From Streptomyces sp. NRRL F-6131 (GTDB lineage: Bacteria > Actinomycetota > Actinomycetes > Streptomycetales > Streptomycetaceae): a DNA stretch of 64,000 bases. A model generated the notes under the pieces. The model was given only the letters and a program-made list of their open reading frames with translations. It made no database searches and was not told the DNA's origin. Location of the stretch: assembly GCA_000719695.1 (NCBI GenBank), contig JOHN01000027.1, forward strand, positions 1 through 64,000, read 5' to 3'. Both the position numbers and the translations under genes were made by a program. Within the stretch, counting starts at the first letter, position 1. Every line of letters begins with the position of its first letter. Shown here piece by piece: positions 1 to 8,805 of the stretch.

Positions 1-137
1 GCCCGATGATGCCACGGCCGGGTGGCGGTGGTGCGGCGGGGGGGTGGGGGGCGCGGGGGGGGCGGGGGGTGCGGGGGCGCGATCGGGGCGGCAGGCGTGC
101 GGCCGTCCGGAACCGGGTCGATGGGCGCGGGCCGGTG

Positions 138-151
138 GGGCCGTTCGGCCC
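138..151. promoter_or_regulatory. OsdR/DosR-type box 1 (GGGCCGTTCGGCCC)
   Basis: Perfect 6-2-6 inverted repeat 113 bp upstream of the hibernation-protein start. It matches the sites at 1814, 5002 and 5920, and has the 14-bp layout of the mycobacterial DosR core (GGGACT, two A/T, AGTCCC). Activity as an operator is inferred. Confidence 0.65.
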
Positions 152-264
152 TTGCCGGGCCCGCGGCGGCGGGGGATCGTGATCGCCGCGCCGCTGTGCG
201 GGGCCGCCGTGGGCGGGTCGGCGCGGGCAGGACGAGAGCGTGGCGGAACGGGAAGAGGCCTGAG

Positions 265-1104
265 GTGGGCGAGTTGGTCACGGTGCGGGTGCGCGAGGGA
301 ATTCCGCGGGGCTTCGCCTCGGAGGCGAGAACCCGGATCGCCGCCGTGGTGGGCGGGGCGGACGGCCTGGTGGAGTCGTTGCGGGTCCGGGTCGGGATGC
401 TCGGCGCTCCGGGCTCCCCGGGCCCGGTGCACGGTGCGGCCGTCGGGGCGACGGGCGTGCTGGCGCAGGTCAACGCCGAGGTGGACGGCCGGCGGATCCG
501 CGTCCAGGAGGCCGCCGTCGACCTGGGCGAGGCGCTGGACCGGCTCGCGGAGGGGCTGCGCGCCCGGCTGGCCGCCGCCGGCTCGGGGTGGACGCCCCGG
601 CCGTGGCCGCGCCGGACGCGCGCCCGGGGACCGGTGGCCGTCGCGTCCCCGACCGGCGCGCTCCGGGGCCAGGACGGTCCCGGCGCCGCCGAAACCCGCG
701 TCGCCCTCCCCCGCCCGGCCGGGCCACAGCGCATCGTCCGCCGGAAACGGGCGCAACTGGTCCGGTGCTCCCCGGACGCCGCCGCCCGCACCATGGACGC
801 GATGGACTACGACATCCACCTGTTCACCGATCCGGCCACCGAGACCGACGCCGTGGTCCACCGGGTCGGGCCGACCGGCTACCGGCCGGCCCGCACGGTG
901 GCCGCCGGACCGCCCGTCCGTCCGGCCGTGCCGCTGACCCTCAGTCCCTGCGGCGCACCGGAGTTGAGCGAGGAGCAGGCCGTCGACCGGCTGACCTCCG
1001 CCGAACTGCCCCACCTGTTCTTCGCGCAGCCCGGATCGGGGCGCGGCCGGGTGCTCTACCGGCGCTTCGACGGCGGTCTCGGGCTGATCGCGGCCGCCTC
1101 GTGA
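265..1104 (+). CDS. Ribosome hibernation-promoting factor-like protein (Rv0079/DATIN-like)
   Basis: Predicted ribosome-associated dormancy factor of 279 aa. The first ~105 residues look like a degenerate S30AE (HPF/YfiA) domain. They are followed by two copies of the S30AE C-terminal module: about residues 165-220 (starting IVRRKRAQLVRC, with DAMDYDIHLFTD) and about 230-279 (LTSAELPHLFF, ending RRFDGGLGLIA). Length and two-module layout resemble M. tuberculosis Rv0079, a DosR-regulon translation inhibitor. GTG 265 is chosen because GGAAGAGG lies 6 nt upstream; longer in-frame starts run into low-complexity sequence. It overlaps the next gene by GTGA, so the two are probably translationally coupled. 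A DosR-type box lies upstream. Fold is fairly secure; action on ribosomes is inferred from the family. Confidence 0.8.
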   Translation: MGELVTVRVREGIPRGFASEARTRIAAVVGGADGLVESLRVRVGMLGAPGSPGPVHGAAVGATGVLAQVNAEVDGRRIRVQEAAVDLGEALDRLAEGLRARLAAAGSGWTPRPWPRRTRARGPVAVASPTGALRGQDGPGAAETRVALPRPAGPQRIVRRKRAQLVRCSPDAAARTMDAMDYDIHLFTDPATETDAVVHRVGPTGYRPARTVAAGPPVRPAVPLTLSPCGAPELSEEQAVDRLTSAELPHLFFAQPGSGRGRVLYRRFDGGLGLIAAAS

Positions 1105-1604
1105 GCGACGAGTCCGTCCGCCGCCGGCTGCGCACGCCGCGCCGCTCCGGCGGACCGCTGCCGCCGGCCGGCGCCCCGCCCCGTGAACTCGTGCCGCTGG
1201 AGCGGGCCGAGGCGCTGCGACTGCTGGGGGCCGCGCCGTTCGGCCGGATCGTCTTCACCGTGCGGGCGCTGCCCGCGATCCGCCCGGTCAACCACCTCCT
1301 GGTCGACGACACCGTGGTGATCCGTACGCACGACGGCGCCGCGCTCACCGCGGCCGCCCTGGGCGGCGACGACATCGGCGTGGTGGTCGCCTACGAGGCG
1401 GACGCGATCGACCCGGTGACCCGGCTGGGCTGGAGCGTGGTGGTCACCGGGTTCGCCCGGCCGGTCACCGATCCCGCCCGACTCGCCCGCTACCGAGCCC
1501 TGTTGAGTCCCTGGGTGACCGCCTCGATGGACCACCTGGTGGCCATCCAGCCCGACCTGGTCACCGGGTACCGGCTGGCCGCTGGCACCGCCGCGGCCTC
1601 CTGA
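1101..1604 (+). CDS. Pyridoxamine 5'-phosphate oxidase-fold flavin-binding protein (Rv0080-like)
   Basis: 167-aa split-barrel protein. The core reads EALRLLGAAPFGRIVFTV, then ALPAIRPVNHLLVDD, then VAYEADAID and GWSVVVTGFARPV, the usual order in small PNPOx-like FMN/F420-binding proteins. It overlaps the hibernation gene by GTGA, the same order as Rv0079-Rv0080 in the M. tuberculosis DosR regulon, so a role in the hypoxia/redox response is likely. The substrate is unknown. A paralogue at 5971-6399 in the same island lacks the segment around DPARLARYRALLS. A strong hairpin follows within 20 bp, so this looks like the end of a two-gene operon. Confidence 0.85.
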   Translation: MSDESVRRRLRTPRRSGGPLPPAGAPPRELVPLERAEALRLLGAAPFGRIVFTVRALPAIRPVNHLLVDDTVVIRTHDGAALTAAALGGDDIGVVVAYEADAIDPVTRLGWSVVVTGFARPVTDPARLARYRALLSPWVTASMDHLVAIQPDLVTGYRLAAGTAAAS

Positions 1605-1620
1605 CCCGCGTGTCCCCTCC

Positions 1621-1666
1621 GGCCGGTGCGGCCGGGAGAGCGTCGACTCTCCCGCCCGCACCGGCC
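1621..1666 (+). terminator. Terminator hairpin after the hibernation operon
   Basis: 20-bp stem with one mismatch and a 6-nt loop (CGTCGA). There is no T-tract, as is common in streptomycetes. It sits 16 bp after the stop codon at 1604. Confidence 0.75.
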
Positions 1667-1680
1667 GTTCGTCGTTCCCG

Positions 1681-1722
1681 CCGTAGCCGTAGCCGTAGCC
1701 GTAGCCGCAGCCGCAGCCGCAG
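1681..1722. repeat. Hexanucleotide tandem repeat (CCGTAG x4, CCGCAG x3)
   Basis: Seven 6-bp units in the spacer between the hibernation operon and ctaD. The two half-blocks differ by one base. Probably a slippage-prone microsatellite; no coding role is evident. Confidence 0.85.
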
Positions 1723-1813
1723 CCGCGCTCGGGCCCCGCTGCCGCCGCCCCCGGGGCCGGACGGTGGTCCCGGTCGGCGGCCCGGATCCGGGGCCCGACG
1801 GCCCCCGGCCGCT

Positions 1814-1827
1814 GGGTCCAACGGCCC
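1814..1827. promoter_or_regulatory. OsdR/DosR-type box 2 (GGGTCCAACGGCCC)
   Basis: 14-bp near-palindrome 71 bp upstream of the ctaD start, matching the island consensus GGGNCSWWCGGCCC. It predicts that this oxidase subunit belongs to the same regulon. Confidence 0.6.
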
Positions 1828-1898
1828 TGGGGCGCAGGGGTGGTGCGTTCCGATCATGGAGCGTCATCCATCCGCAGGAGTTTCGAAGGAGTGCGTCC

Positions 1899-3719
1899 TT
1901 GAGCGCCATCGAGGCACGGGGCGACGGCGCGCCGCCGCCGCCGTCCGCCGCCCGACCGGGAGGGGTGCGGACCGAGCGACGGCCCGGCTCGTCCCTGGTC
2001 CGGCTGCTGACGACCACCGACCACAAGACGATCGGCACCATGTACCTGGTGTCGTCGTTCGGGTTCTTCCTGATCGGCGGCGTCCTCGCCCTGGTCATGC
2101 GCGCCGAACTCGCCCGGCCGGGGACGCAGATCCTCTCCAACGAGCAGTTCAACCAGGCCTTCACCATGCACGGTTCGGTGATGCTGCTGCTCTTCGCGAT
2201 GCCGCTGTTCACCGGCTTCGCCAACTGGATCATGCCGCTGCAGATCGGCGCGCCCGACGTCGCGTTCCCCCGGCTGAACATGCTGGCCTTCTGGCTGTTC
2301 ATGTTCGGCTCGCTGATCGCGGCCGCCGGCTTCGCCACCCCGCAGGGGGCCGCCGACTTCGGCTGGTTCCTCTACGCCCCGCTGTCCGACGCGGTCCACT
2401 CGCCCGGTGTCGGCGCCGACATGTGGATCATGGGGGTGGCGCTCTCCGGCTTCGGGTCGATCCTCGGCGCGGTCAACTTCATCACCACGATCATCTGCAT
2501 GCGGGCCCCGGGCCTGACCATGTTCCGGATGTCCATCTTCTGCTGGAACGTGCTGCTCACCTCGGTCCTGGTGCTGCTGGTCTTCCCGGTGCTGGCCGCC
2601 GCGCTGCTCGCGTTGGAGTGCGACCGCAAGTTCGGCTCGCACGTCTTCGACCCTTCCTCCGGCGGGGCGATGCTCTGGCAGCACCTGTTCTGGTTCTTCG
2701 GCCATCCCGAGGTGTACATCCTGGCGCTGCCGTTCTTCGGCATCATCTCGGAGATCATCCCGGTGTTCAGCCGCAAGCCGATGTTCGGCTACGCGGGCCT
2801 GATCGCCGCGACGGTGGCCATCGCGGGCCTCTCGGTGACGGTGTGGGCGCACCACATGTACGTCACGGGGCAGGTGCTGCTGCCGTTCTTCTCGTTCATG
2901 ACCTTCCTGATCGCGGTGCCGACCGGGGTGAAGTTCTTCAACTGGGTCGGCACCATGTGGAAGGGCTCACTGAGTTTCGAGACCCCGATGCTGTGGACGG
3001 TCGGCTTCCTGGTCACCTTCCTGTTCGGCGGCCTCACCGGGGTGCTGCTCGCCGCCCCGCCGATCGACTTCCACGTCTCCGACTCGTACTTCGTCGTCGC
3101 GCACTTCCACTACACGCTGTTCGGCACGGTGGTCTACGCGATGATGGCCGGCTTCCACTTCTGGTGGCCGAAGATGACGGGCAGGATGCTCGACGAGCGG
3201 CTCGGCCGGATCTGCTTCTGGACGCTCACCGTGGGCTTCCACAGCACCTTCCTGGTCCAGCACTGGCTCGGCGCCGAGGGCATGCCGCGCCGCTACGCCG
3301 ACTACCTGGCCGCCGACGGGTTCACCACGCTCAACACGGTGTCCACCATCGGCTCCTTCCTGCTGGGCCTCTCGCTCCTGCCGTTCCTCTACAACGTCTG
3401 GAAGACCGCCAAGTACGGCGAAAGGGTCACCGTCGACGACCCCTGGGGCTGGGGCCGCTCCCTGGAGTGGGCCACCTCCTGCCCGCCGCCGCGGCACAAC
3501 TTCGTCACCCTGCCCCGGATCCGCTCCGAATCCCCGGCCTTCGACCTGCACCGCCCGGAGGTCGCGGCCCGCGACTTCCTGGAGTACCACGGCGAGCCCG
3601 CCAAGCACCTGGCCGGCATCGCCCCGGCCGCGTACGACGTGCCGCTGCCGCGCCGCGAACGGCGTAACGGCGCTCGCGGTACCGGCCGTACGCCGGGTCG
3701 CCCGGACGGCGGCGGCTGA
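1899..3719 (+). CDS. ctaD: Cytochrome c oxidase subunit I (aa3-type), solitary copy
   Basis: Haem-copper oxidase catalytic subunit of the respiratory chain, 606 aa with about 12 membrane helices. Visible signatures are [15 protein letters not shown] (haem a ligand His), [15 protein letters not shown] (CuB His and the cross-linked Tyr), [10 protein letters not shown] (paired CuB His) and [13 protein letters not shown] (haem His pair). TTG 1899 is preferred: GAAGGAG lies 7 nt upstream, and earlier in-frame starts would translate the hexamer repeat. Subunits II-IV are not adjacent, so this is probably an extra copy that joins the housekeeping oxidase or replaces its subunit under low oxygen. A DosR-type box lies upstream and a hairpin follows. 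Confidence 0.95.
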   Translation: MSAIEARGDGAPPPPSAARPGGVRTERRPGSSLVRLLTTTDHKTIGTMYLVSSFGFFLIGGVLALVMRAELARPGTQILSNEQFNQAFTMHGSVMLLLFAMPLFTGFANWIMPLQIGAPDVAFPRLNMLAFWLFMFGSLIAAAGFATPQGAADFGWFLYAPLSDAVHSPGVGADMWIMGVALSGFGSILGAVNFITTIICMRAPGLTMFRMSIFCWNVLLTSVLVLLVFPVLAAALLALECDRKFGSHVFDPSSGGAMLWQHLFWFFGHPEVYILALPFFGIISEIIPVFSRKPMFGYAGLIAATVAIAGLSVTVWAHHMYVTGQVLLPFFSFMTFLIAVPTGVKFFNWVGTMWKGSLSFETPMLWTVGFLVTFLFGGLTGVLLAAPPIDFHVSDSYFVVAHFHYTLFGTVVYAMMAGFHFWWPKMTGRMLDERLGRICFWTLTVGFHSTFLVQHWLGAEGMPRRYADYLAADGFTTLNTVSTIGSFLLGLSLLPFLYNVWKTAKYGERVTVDDPWGWGRSLEWATSCPPPRHNFVTLPRIRSESPAFDLHRPEVAARDFLEYHGEPAKHLAGIAPAAYDVPLPRRERRNGARGTGRTPGRPDGGG

Positions 3720-3739
3720 CGGCCCCCGCCCCCCGAACG

Positions 3740-3779
3740 CCGCTCCCGCCCGTGTCGTCCCCCGGGCGGGCGGGAGCGG
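3740..3779 (+). terminator. Terminator hairpin after ctaD
   Basis: Perfect 13-bp stem (CCGCTCCCGCCCG / CGGGCGGGAGCGG) with a 14-nt loop, 20 bp after the ctaD stop. Confidence 0.7.
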
Positions 3780-3820
3780 TCCCCGCCGAACCGTCCGAGG
3801 CAAGAGGAGTGCACGGCACC

Positions 3821-4354
3821 ATGTCCCACATCGTCCTGGCCATCGGCACCGCCGCGGTCACCGCGTCCGGCTGCGTCTGGTACCTGCCCGCCATCGCCGA
3901 CCTCCAGGCCGGCGAGGACCGCCCCCGCTCGGCCCGCACCGCCGCGGCCGCCTGCGTGACCTGGTGGGCCTGCCTGGCGCTGGCCGGCGGGCTGCTGCTG
4001 GCCGTCCCCGCCTGGCAGCCCGCCGTCCAGGTCGCGCTCGCCGGTCTCGTCGCCGGCGTCCTGCTCCGGATCCGCGCCCAGCTGCAGAGCCGGCTCGAAC
4101 AGCGCGAGGAGGCCGTGCGGTGGGCCCTCCTGGAACCGCTCCCGGTGCCGCGCCCGCCCCGTCCGGCCGCGCGGGCCCTGCTCGGCTGGCTGCTCGTCGG
4201 ACTGGCGACCGCCTCGCTCGGCGCCGCCTCGATCCTGCTCGCCGGTGGGGGCCCGCTCGCTCCGCGGCTGGCCGCCGCCGCGGGCAGCGCGGTCGCGGTC
4301 TCCACGGCCTTCCTGCTGCTCGGTCTGCGCAACACCCACCGGCAGCGACCCTGA
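3821..4354 (+). CDS. Small integral membrane protein, unknown function
   Basis: 177 aa with about five hydrophobic segments (near residues 3-22, 43-66, 68-86, 128-150 and 155-173) separated by a charged stretch around residue 90 (RIRAQLQSRLEQREE). The start is ATG 3821, with AAGAGGAG 12 nt upstream. It follows ctaD but is separated from it by a hairpin. I do not recognise the family. The charged cytoplasmic loop between two hydrophobic halves is the only distinctive feature. Confidence 0.7.
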   Translation: MSHIVLAIGTAAVTASGCVWYLPAIADLQAGEDRPRSARTAAAACVTWWACLALAGGLLLAVPAWQPAVQVALAGLVAGVLLRIRAQLQSRLEQREEAVRWALLEPLPVPRPPRPAARALLGWLLVGLATASLGAASILLAGGGPLAPRLAAAAGSAVAVSTAFLLLGLRNTHRQRP

Positions 4355-4459
4355 CGGACCGTCATCGATCCTCCGCCGTACTCTTGCCGAGGGGCTCCAG
4401 GCCCGGATATCAATCAGCCACCGGGCACGCCGCCCCGGTCCTGTCGAGAGGAACGTCCG

Positions 4460-4903
4460 ATGACCGCCACCGCCTCGCCGAGTGAAGTCCTCCGCCAGTT
4501 CGTCGAGTTGATGGGCAAGGGCCCGGACCTCGCGGTGGTCGACCTGGTCACCACCGACGCCGTCTTCGAACTGCCCTACCTGACGCCGGGCGTGCCGCCG
4601 CAGCAGCCGGGCCGGGAGGCCTTCCTCGAGCACCTGCGGCGGGGGGCCGCGATCCAGCGCTTCGACGACGTCGACCACATCGAGGTGTACGGCACGACCG
4701 ATCCCGAACTCGCCGTCGCCGAGTACCGGCTGCACGGCGAGGTGCTGGCCACGGGCAAGCGCTACACCCTCGACTCGGTGATGTTCGCCCGCGTCCGGGG
4801 TGGCCTGATCGCCTGGTCCCGGGTGTACACCAACCCGCTGGACGGCGCGGTCGCCTTCGGCGCCGTGGACCGGCTGCTGGGCGCCCTCCGGCCGGCGGAG
4901 TAG
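4460..4903 (+). CDS. SnoaL/NTF2-like nuclear transport factor 2 family protein
   Basis: 147 aa with the alpha+beta cone fold of SnoaL-like proteins: an N-terminal helix ([16 protein letters not shown]), the strand motif DAVFELPYL, then [10 protein letters not shown] and a C-terminal sheet ([31 protein letters not shown]). Members are small ligand-binding proteins, isomerases or cyclases, and the substrate cannot be predicted. The start is ATG 4460 with GAGAGGAA 7-8 nt upstream. It lies between the membrane protein and the osdR-like regulator, with no box of its own seen. Confidence 0.75.
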   Translation: MTATASPSEVLRQFVELMGKGPDLAVVDLVTTDAVFELPYLTPGVPPQQPGREAFLEHLRRGAAIQRFDDVDHIEVYGTTDPELAVAEYRLHGEVLATGKRYTLDSVMFARVRGGLIAWSRVYTNPLDGAVAFGAVDRLLGALRPAE

Positions 4904-4911
4904 GGCGGGTC

Positions 4912-4980
4912 CCTCGGGGGGGTGCGGCCCGTCCGGTGCGTCCGCCCGGGTCGGTCCGCCCCCCGGGGCCGCCCCCGAGG
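4912..4980 (+). terminator. Large GC-rich hairpin after the SnoaL-like gene
   Basis: CCTCGGGGG plus GCGGCCC pair with GGGCCGC plus CCCCGAGG across a long loop with a small bulge. It is a terminator-like structure just before the regulator promoter. Confidence 0.45.
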
Positions 4981-5001
4981 TGCCCCGGGCCGTCGTGAAT
5001 G

Positions 5002-5015
5002 GGGTCGTTCGGCCC
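5002..5015. promoter_or_regulatory. OsdR/DosR-type box 3 (GGGTCGTTCGGCCC)
   Basis: 14-bp near-palindrome 81 bp upstream of the response-regulator start. It differs from box 1 at one position. It suggests autoregulation, as known for DosR. Confidence 0.65.
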
Positions 5016-5096
5016 TGGGACGGACCGGCGCTGCGGGGGATGATGCGGTGGACCCGGCGTGCGGTGTGCCGGGCAGGACGAGGCGGAGCGGCGACC

Positions 5097-5831
5097 ATGG
5101 CGAGCGAGACGACCGGCACCGGCGGACCGGCACCGGTCAGGGTGTTCCTGCTGGACGACCACGAGGTGGTGCGCCGCGGTGTGCACGACCTGCTGGACGG
5201 CGAGCCCGACCTGGAGGTGGTCGGCGAGGCCGCGACCGCCGAGCAGGCCCTGGTCCGGGTCCCCGCGCTGCGCCCCGACGTCGCCGTCCTGGACGTCCGC
5301 CTCGGAGACGGTGACGGCGTGGCCGTCTGCCGTGAACTGCGTTCCCGGATGCCCGACCTGGCCTGTCTGATGCTCACCTCCTTCGACGACGAGGAGGCGC
5401 TGCTCGACGCCGTGATGGCGGGCGCGGCCGGCTACGTGCTGAAGCAGATCAGCGGTACCGACCTGGTGGCCGCCGTCCGGACCGTCGCCTCCGGCCGCTC
5501 GATGCTCGACCCGGGCGCCGCGACCCGCCTGCTCAACCGTCTGCGCAGCGAGGCCGAGCCGGCCCCGCCGTCCACCGGCGGCCCGGAGCTGACCGCCCGC
5601 GAGCAGGAGGTGCTCGCGCTGATCGGCGAAGGGCTGACGAACCGTCAGATCGGTGAACGGCTCTACCTGGCCGAGAAGACGGTGAAGAACCACGTCTCCC
5701 GGCTGCTCGCCAAGCTGGGCGTGGAGCGGCGCGTCCAGGCCGCGCTGATCGCCACCGAACTGCGCCGGTCGGCCGCCGAGGAGCGGCCCGCGCACCACGC
5801 GCGCGTCCTGGGCCACGGCTCGCGGGGCTGA
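5097..5831 (+). CDS. osdR: NarL/LuxR-type response regulator, DosR/DevR/OsdR homologue
   Basis: 244 aa. The receiver domain has acidic residues in [12 protein letters not shown], the phospho-acceptor Asp66 in [12 protein letters not shown], a Thr in [10 protein letters not shown] and the conserved Lys in GYVLKQI. The LuxR-type HTH is at about 160-225 ([30 protein letters not shown]). It follows M. tuberculosis DosR almost segment by segment, including [22 protein letters not shown] and ATEL-RS. The partner kinase is probably the GAF kinase at 6931-8805. ATG 5097 is chosen because the earlier in-frame GTG adds a non-homologous N-terminus and runs into box 3. Expected to activate the island genes under hypoxia or redox stress. 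The osdR name is by homology. Confidence 0.9.
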   Translation: MASETTGTGGPAPVRVFLLDDHEVVRRGVHDLLDGEPDLEVVGEAATAEQALVRVPALRPDVAVLDVRLGDGDGVAVCRELRSRMPDLACLMLTSFDDEEALLDAVMAGAAGYVLKQISGTDLVAAVRTVASGRSMLDPGAATRLLNRLRSEAEPAPPSTGGPELTAREQEVLALIGEGLTNRQIGERLYLAEKTVKNHVSRLLAKLGVERRVQAALIATELRRSAAEERPAHHARVLGHGSRG

Positions 5832-5919
5832 CGGGCCGGCGGACTGTCGCCGGGCCGTTCGTCGGGCTGCCCGCCGGGCCGCTCGTTCGGCAGTGGGCGG
5901 AGCGGGCGGGACTCCCGGC

Positions 5920-5933
5920 GGGACCATCGGCCC
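5920..5933. promoter_or_regulatory. OsdR/DosR-type box 4 (GGGACCATCGGCCC)
   Basis: 14-bp near-palindrome 37 bp upstream of the start of the second flavin-binding protein. It sits close to where the -35 region would be, a typical activator position. Confidence 0.65.
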
Positions 5934-5970
5934 TCGCCCGCTCGCCACCCGGCGGGCGACGATCGCTCGC

Positions 5971-6399
5971 ATGAACGTCGATCGTGAAGCCGCGTCCGTG
6001 CAGGTCGAGCCGTCCGTCCGGCCGAGGAGCGGCCAGGAGCAGGAGCTCGCCCTCGACGAGGCCCGCGCGCTGGAGTTGCTGCGCCGGGCCGGGGTGGGCC
6101 GGGTGGTCTACACGGTCGGTGCCCTGCCGGCCGTCCGTCCGGTCCGCTTCCGGCTGGACGCCCTCGGTGGAGTGCTGCTCTCCACGGCGACCGGCTCCGA
6201 GCTGGCCCGGGCCGTCGAGGGGGCCGTGATCGCTTTCGAGGCCGACCAGGTGGACGCCGCCGACGGCACCGGCTGGTGCGTGACCGTCCTCGGCCGTGCC
6301 GAGGTCCGTCGGACGGCCCCGGCGTCCGACGCCCGGACGGAGATCCGCATCGCCCCGGAGCTGGTCGTCGGCCGCCGTCTTGGCCCGGACGACTCCTGA
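5971..6399 (+). CDS. Pyridoxamine 5'-phosphate oxidase-fold flavin-binding protein (second copy)
   Basis: 142-aa split-barrel protein with the same motif order as the 1101-1604 product: ARALELLRRAGVGRVVYTV, GALPAVRPVRFRLD, AFEADQVD, GWCVTVLGRAEV. It is shorter because an internal segment after the last strand is missing. Such proteins bind FMN or F420; two copies in one regulator-linked island recall the PNPOx proteins of the mycobacterial DosR regulon. ATG 5971 is used since it follows box 4 directly and gives a normal N-terminus. No clear Shine-Dalgarno site was seen. The substrate is unknown. Confidence 0.85.
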   Translation: MNVDREAASVQVEPSVRPRSGQEQELALDEARALELLRRAGVGRVVYTVGALPAVRPVRFRLDALGGVLLSTATGSELARAVEGAVIAFEADQVDAADGTGWCVTVLGRAEVRRTAPASDARTEIRIAPELVVGRRLGPDDS

Positions 6400-6522
6400 G
6401 CGACCGGGCGGCGGGGAGTGGGCCGGGCCGCGCCGGGCGGGGCCGAGCGGGGCCGGGCGTTCGGAGCAGCCGGCGGCGCGGCCCCGCTCGCGGCCGGACG
6501 GTTCCCGGTGGACGATCGCCGC

Positions 6523-6909
6523 ATGACAACCATGCGTGCACGAAGTGCCGGTCTCGCGGCCGCGGCCGCCCTCGCCGTCCTGCTGCCGGCCGTTCTGGTC
6601 CCGGCCACCACGGCCTCGGCGGCGGCCCTTGCTGCGGCCCCCGCCGACGCCCCGCGGCTGACGGCCTGCAACGAGGTCGGGAGCCGACAGCCCGGCGACT
6701 TCCTGATCCAGACGCGCCTCGAGGCCTCCGGCAGGTTCATCGGGAGCTACCCCGGCTACACGATCACCAAGGTCGAGGGCGCCACCCTCCTCGCCACCCC
6801 GCTGTGCATCACCGTCACCGACGGGGGACCCGGCACGGACCACGTGTCCGTGACCATGGCCGCCGCGGTCGGCAGGATCACGGTCCACGCCAAGCGCGCG
6901 ACCGCCTGA
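6523..6909 (+). CDS. Small secreted protein of unknown function
   Basis: 128 aa with a clear Sec signal peptide (RARS, then AAAAALAVLLPAVLVPA and an AXA cleavage region near residue 35). The mature part of about 90 residues has only two Cys (in LTACNEV and PLCITV), so one disulphide is possible. It also contains DFLIQTRLEASGRFIGSY and VTDGGPGTDHVSV. I do not recognise the family. It lies between two island genes and ends 21 bp from the convergent kinase gene, so co-expression with 5971-6399 is plausible. No box of its own was found. Confidence 0.65.
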   Translation: MTTMRARSAGLAAAAALAVLLPAVLVPATTASAAALAAAPADAPRLTACNEVGSRQPGDFLIQTRLEASGRFIGSYPGYTITKVEGATLLATPLCITVTDGGPGTDHVSVTMAAAVGRITVHAKRATA

Positions 6910-6930
6910 GGCCGGTCCGGGCGGAGACGG

Positions 6931-8805
6931 CTACAGGCCCAGCGGGGCCTCCCAGACCAGGCGGGTCCCGCCGGCCTCGGGGGCCAGCAGGGCGAAGGTG
7001 CCGCCCGCGCGTTCGGCGCGTTCGGCGAGGTTGCGCAGACCGCTGCGGCGTCCGTCCGCCGGTACGCCCACACCGTCGTCGGTCACCGTGAGCGTCACCG
7101 TGCCGCCGGCCGCGCGCAGCGCCACCTCCACCCGGCTCGCGCGCGCGTGCCGGGCGGCGTTGCTGAGCGCCTCGCCGAGGACGGCCATGACGTGTTCGGC
7201 GAGCTCCTGCGGCACATCGGTGTCGAGCAGCCCCTCCATGCTGAGCCGCGGTGCGAAGCCCAGGGTCGTCTGCGCCTCGCCGACGGCGCGGGTGGCGCGG
7301 GCGCGCAGCCCCCGGTCCGGTTCGCTGTGGGCGCGCAGGCCGAAGATGGTCGATCGGATGATCTTGATGGTCTCGTCCAGGTCGGCGACCGCCCGGCTCA
7401 CCCGGTCGGCCGCGCTCCGGCTCTCGATCAGCCGGCCCGCGCTCTGCAGGGTCATGCCGGTCGCGAACAGCCGCTGGATCGCCAGGTCGTGGAGGTCCCT
7501 GGCGATCCGGTCGCGATCCTCCAGCAGGGTCAGCTGCTCGGCGTCGCGCCGCCGTTCCGCCAGTTCCAGGGCCAGTGCGGCCTGGCCGGCGAAACCCAGC
7601 AGCGGTCCCGTCTCCCCGGCCGTGAACGGCGGGCGCCCGCTCGCCCGGGCCAGCAGCAGCACCCCGCGCCCGAACCCCTCGCCGGTGCCCAGCGGCACCG
7701 CGACGGCCGGCCCCAGCCCGGTGAACCGACCGGGCGGCCCCGCCGGGAACCGCTCGTCGTGCTCCAGTTCGGCACTGGTCGCCGGCGAGCCCGAGGCGTA
7801 CGCGGCGCCGGACAGCGTGCCGTCCACCGGCACCGTCACCCCCAACCGGGCCTCCGGCCGCCCGCCCAGCGCCACCTCCACGGTCAACTCGGCCGCCCGC
7901 TCGCCCGGATCGGCCGACGCCACCGACACGTCCGCCAGTTCGGCGCCCGCGATCTCCCGGGCCCGGCGCGCGATCAGCTCCACGACCTCCAGCCGGGGCG
8001 CGCCGGAGAGCAGGCTGCGGGTGATCTCGGCGCTCGCCCGCAGCCACCGCTGCTGGCGCTGCGCCTCCTCGTACAGCCGGGCGTTGTCGATGGCGACCCC
8101 GGCGGCGACCGCCAGCGTCGAGATGACCGCCTCGTCGTCGGCGTCGAAGTCCAGACCACCGCGCTTGTCGGTCAGGTAGAGGTTGCCGAACACCTCGCCG
8201 CGCACCCGGACCGGCACCCCGAGGAAGGTGTGCATGGGCGGGTGGTTGGCCGGGAAGCCCACCGAGGCCGGGTGCTCGGAGAGCGTCGGGCAGCGCAGTG
8301 GCCGGGGGTCGCGGATCAGCTCGCCGAGGATGCCGCGGCCGGTCGGCTGCGGGCCGATCGCGGCGATCTCCTGCGGGCCGAGGCCGACCGTCAGGAACTG
8401 CGAGAGCGAGTGCCCGTCCGCGCCGATCACCCCGAGCGCCGCGTAGCGGGCGTCGACCAGGTCGGCGGCGGCCTCGACGATGCGGTGCAGGGCCTGGGAG
8501 AGGTCCAGCTCGCGGCCGACCGCCAGGACCGCCTCCAGCAGGCTGTGCACCCGGTCCCGGGTGCCGCGGGCCGCGTCGATCCGCCACTGGAGCTCCTCGA
8601 GCAGCTCGTCCAGCCGCAGCTGCGGGATCCGCGGGGCGCCGCCGGGCGTCGTCGCGGGGCGGTCGGCGGGCCGTGCGGCGGGCGCGGCCGGGCGGGAGTC
8701 CGTGGCCGTCGCCGCGTGGGCCGGGCAGTCGGGCGGCGGGGTGCCCTCCGCCGGGCCGCGCCGGTCTCCGCCGGTGCCCGTCCGCGACTCCTCCGCGCCG
8801 TCCAC
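6931..8805 (-). CDS. osdK: GAF-domain sensor histidine kinase (DosS/DosT/OsdK-like)
   Basis: 624-aa cytoplasmic kinase. After a Pro/Ala-rich N-terminus come GAF1 (about 85-230, containing ASVGFPANHPPMHTFLGVPV and GNLYLTDKRGG), GAF2 (about 240-400), a HisKA_3 H-box (RDRIARDLHDLAIQRLF, His near 420) and an HATPase domain (EALSNAARHARAS, TVTDDGVGVP, GLRNLAERAERAGG). In DosS/DosT the His of the HPPM region in GAF1 is, as I recall, the haem ligand sensing O2, NO and CO; His is present here. GTG 8805 is chosen because GAGGAGG lies 6 nt upstream, and the longer reading frame adds low-complexity sequence. The most likely partner is the regulator at 5097. Confidence 0.88.
   Translation of the reverse strand: MDGAEESRTGTGGDRRGPAEGTPPPDCPAHAATATDSRPAAPAARPADRPATTPGGAPRIPQLRLDELLEELQWRIDAARGTRDRVHSLLEAVLAVGRELDLSQALHRIVEAAADLVDARYAALGVIGADGHSLSQFLTVGLGPQEIAAIGPQPTGRGILGELIRDPRPLRCPTLSEHPASVGFPANHPPMHTFLGVPVRVRGEVFGNLYLTDKRGGLDFDADDEAVISTLAVAAGVAIDNARLYEEAQRQQRWLRASAEITRSLLSGAPRLEVVELIARRAREIAGAELADVSVASADPGERAAELTVEVALGGRPEARLGVTVPVDGTLSGAAYASGSPATSAELEHDERFPAGPPGRFTGLGPAVAVPLGTGEGFGRGVLLLARASGRPPFTAGETGPLLGFAGQAALALELAERRRDAEQLTLLEDRDRIARDLHDLAIQRLFATGMTLQSAGRLIESRSAADRVSRAVADLDETIKIIRSTIFGLRAHSEPDRGLRARATRAVGEAQTTLGFAPRLSMEGLLDTDVPQELAEHVMAVLGEALSNAARHARASRVEVALRAAGGTVTLTVTDDGVGVPADGRRSGLRNLAERAERAGGTFALLAPEAGGTRLVWEAPLGL

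Noticed and set aside
1..264. Coding sequence before the hibernation gene, in the low-complexity first 200 bases
   Set aside because: The open frame is Gly-rich with no ribosome-binding site or motif. It contains box 1, so it is treated as an upstream region.
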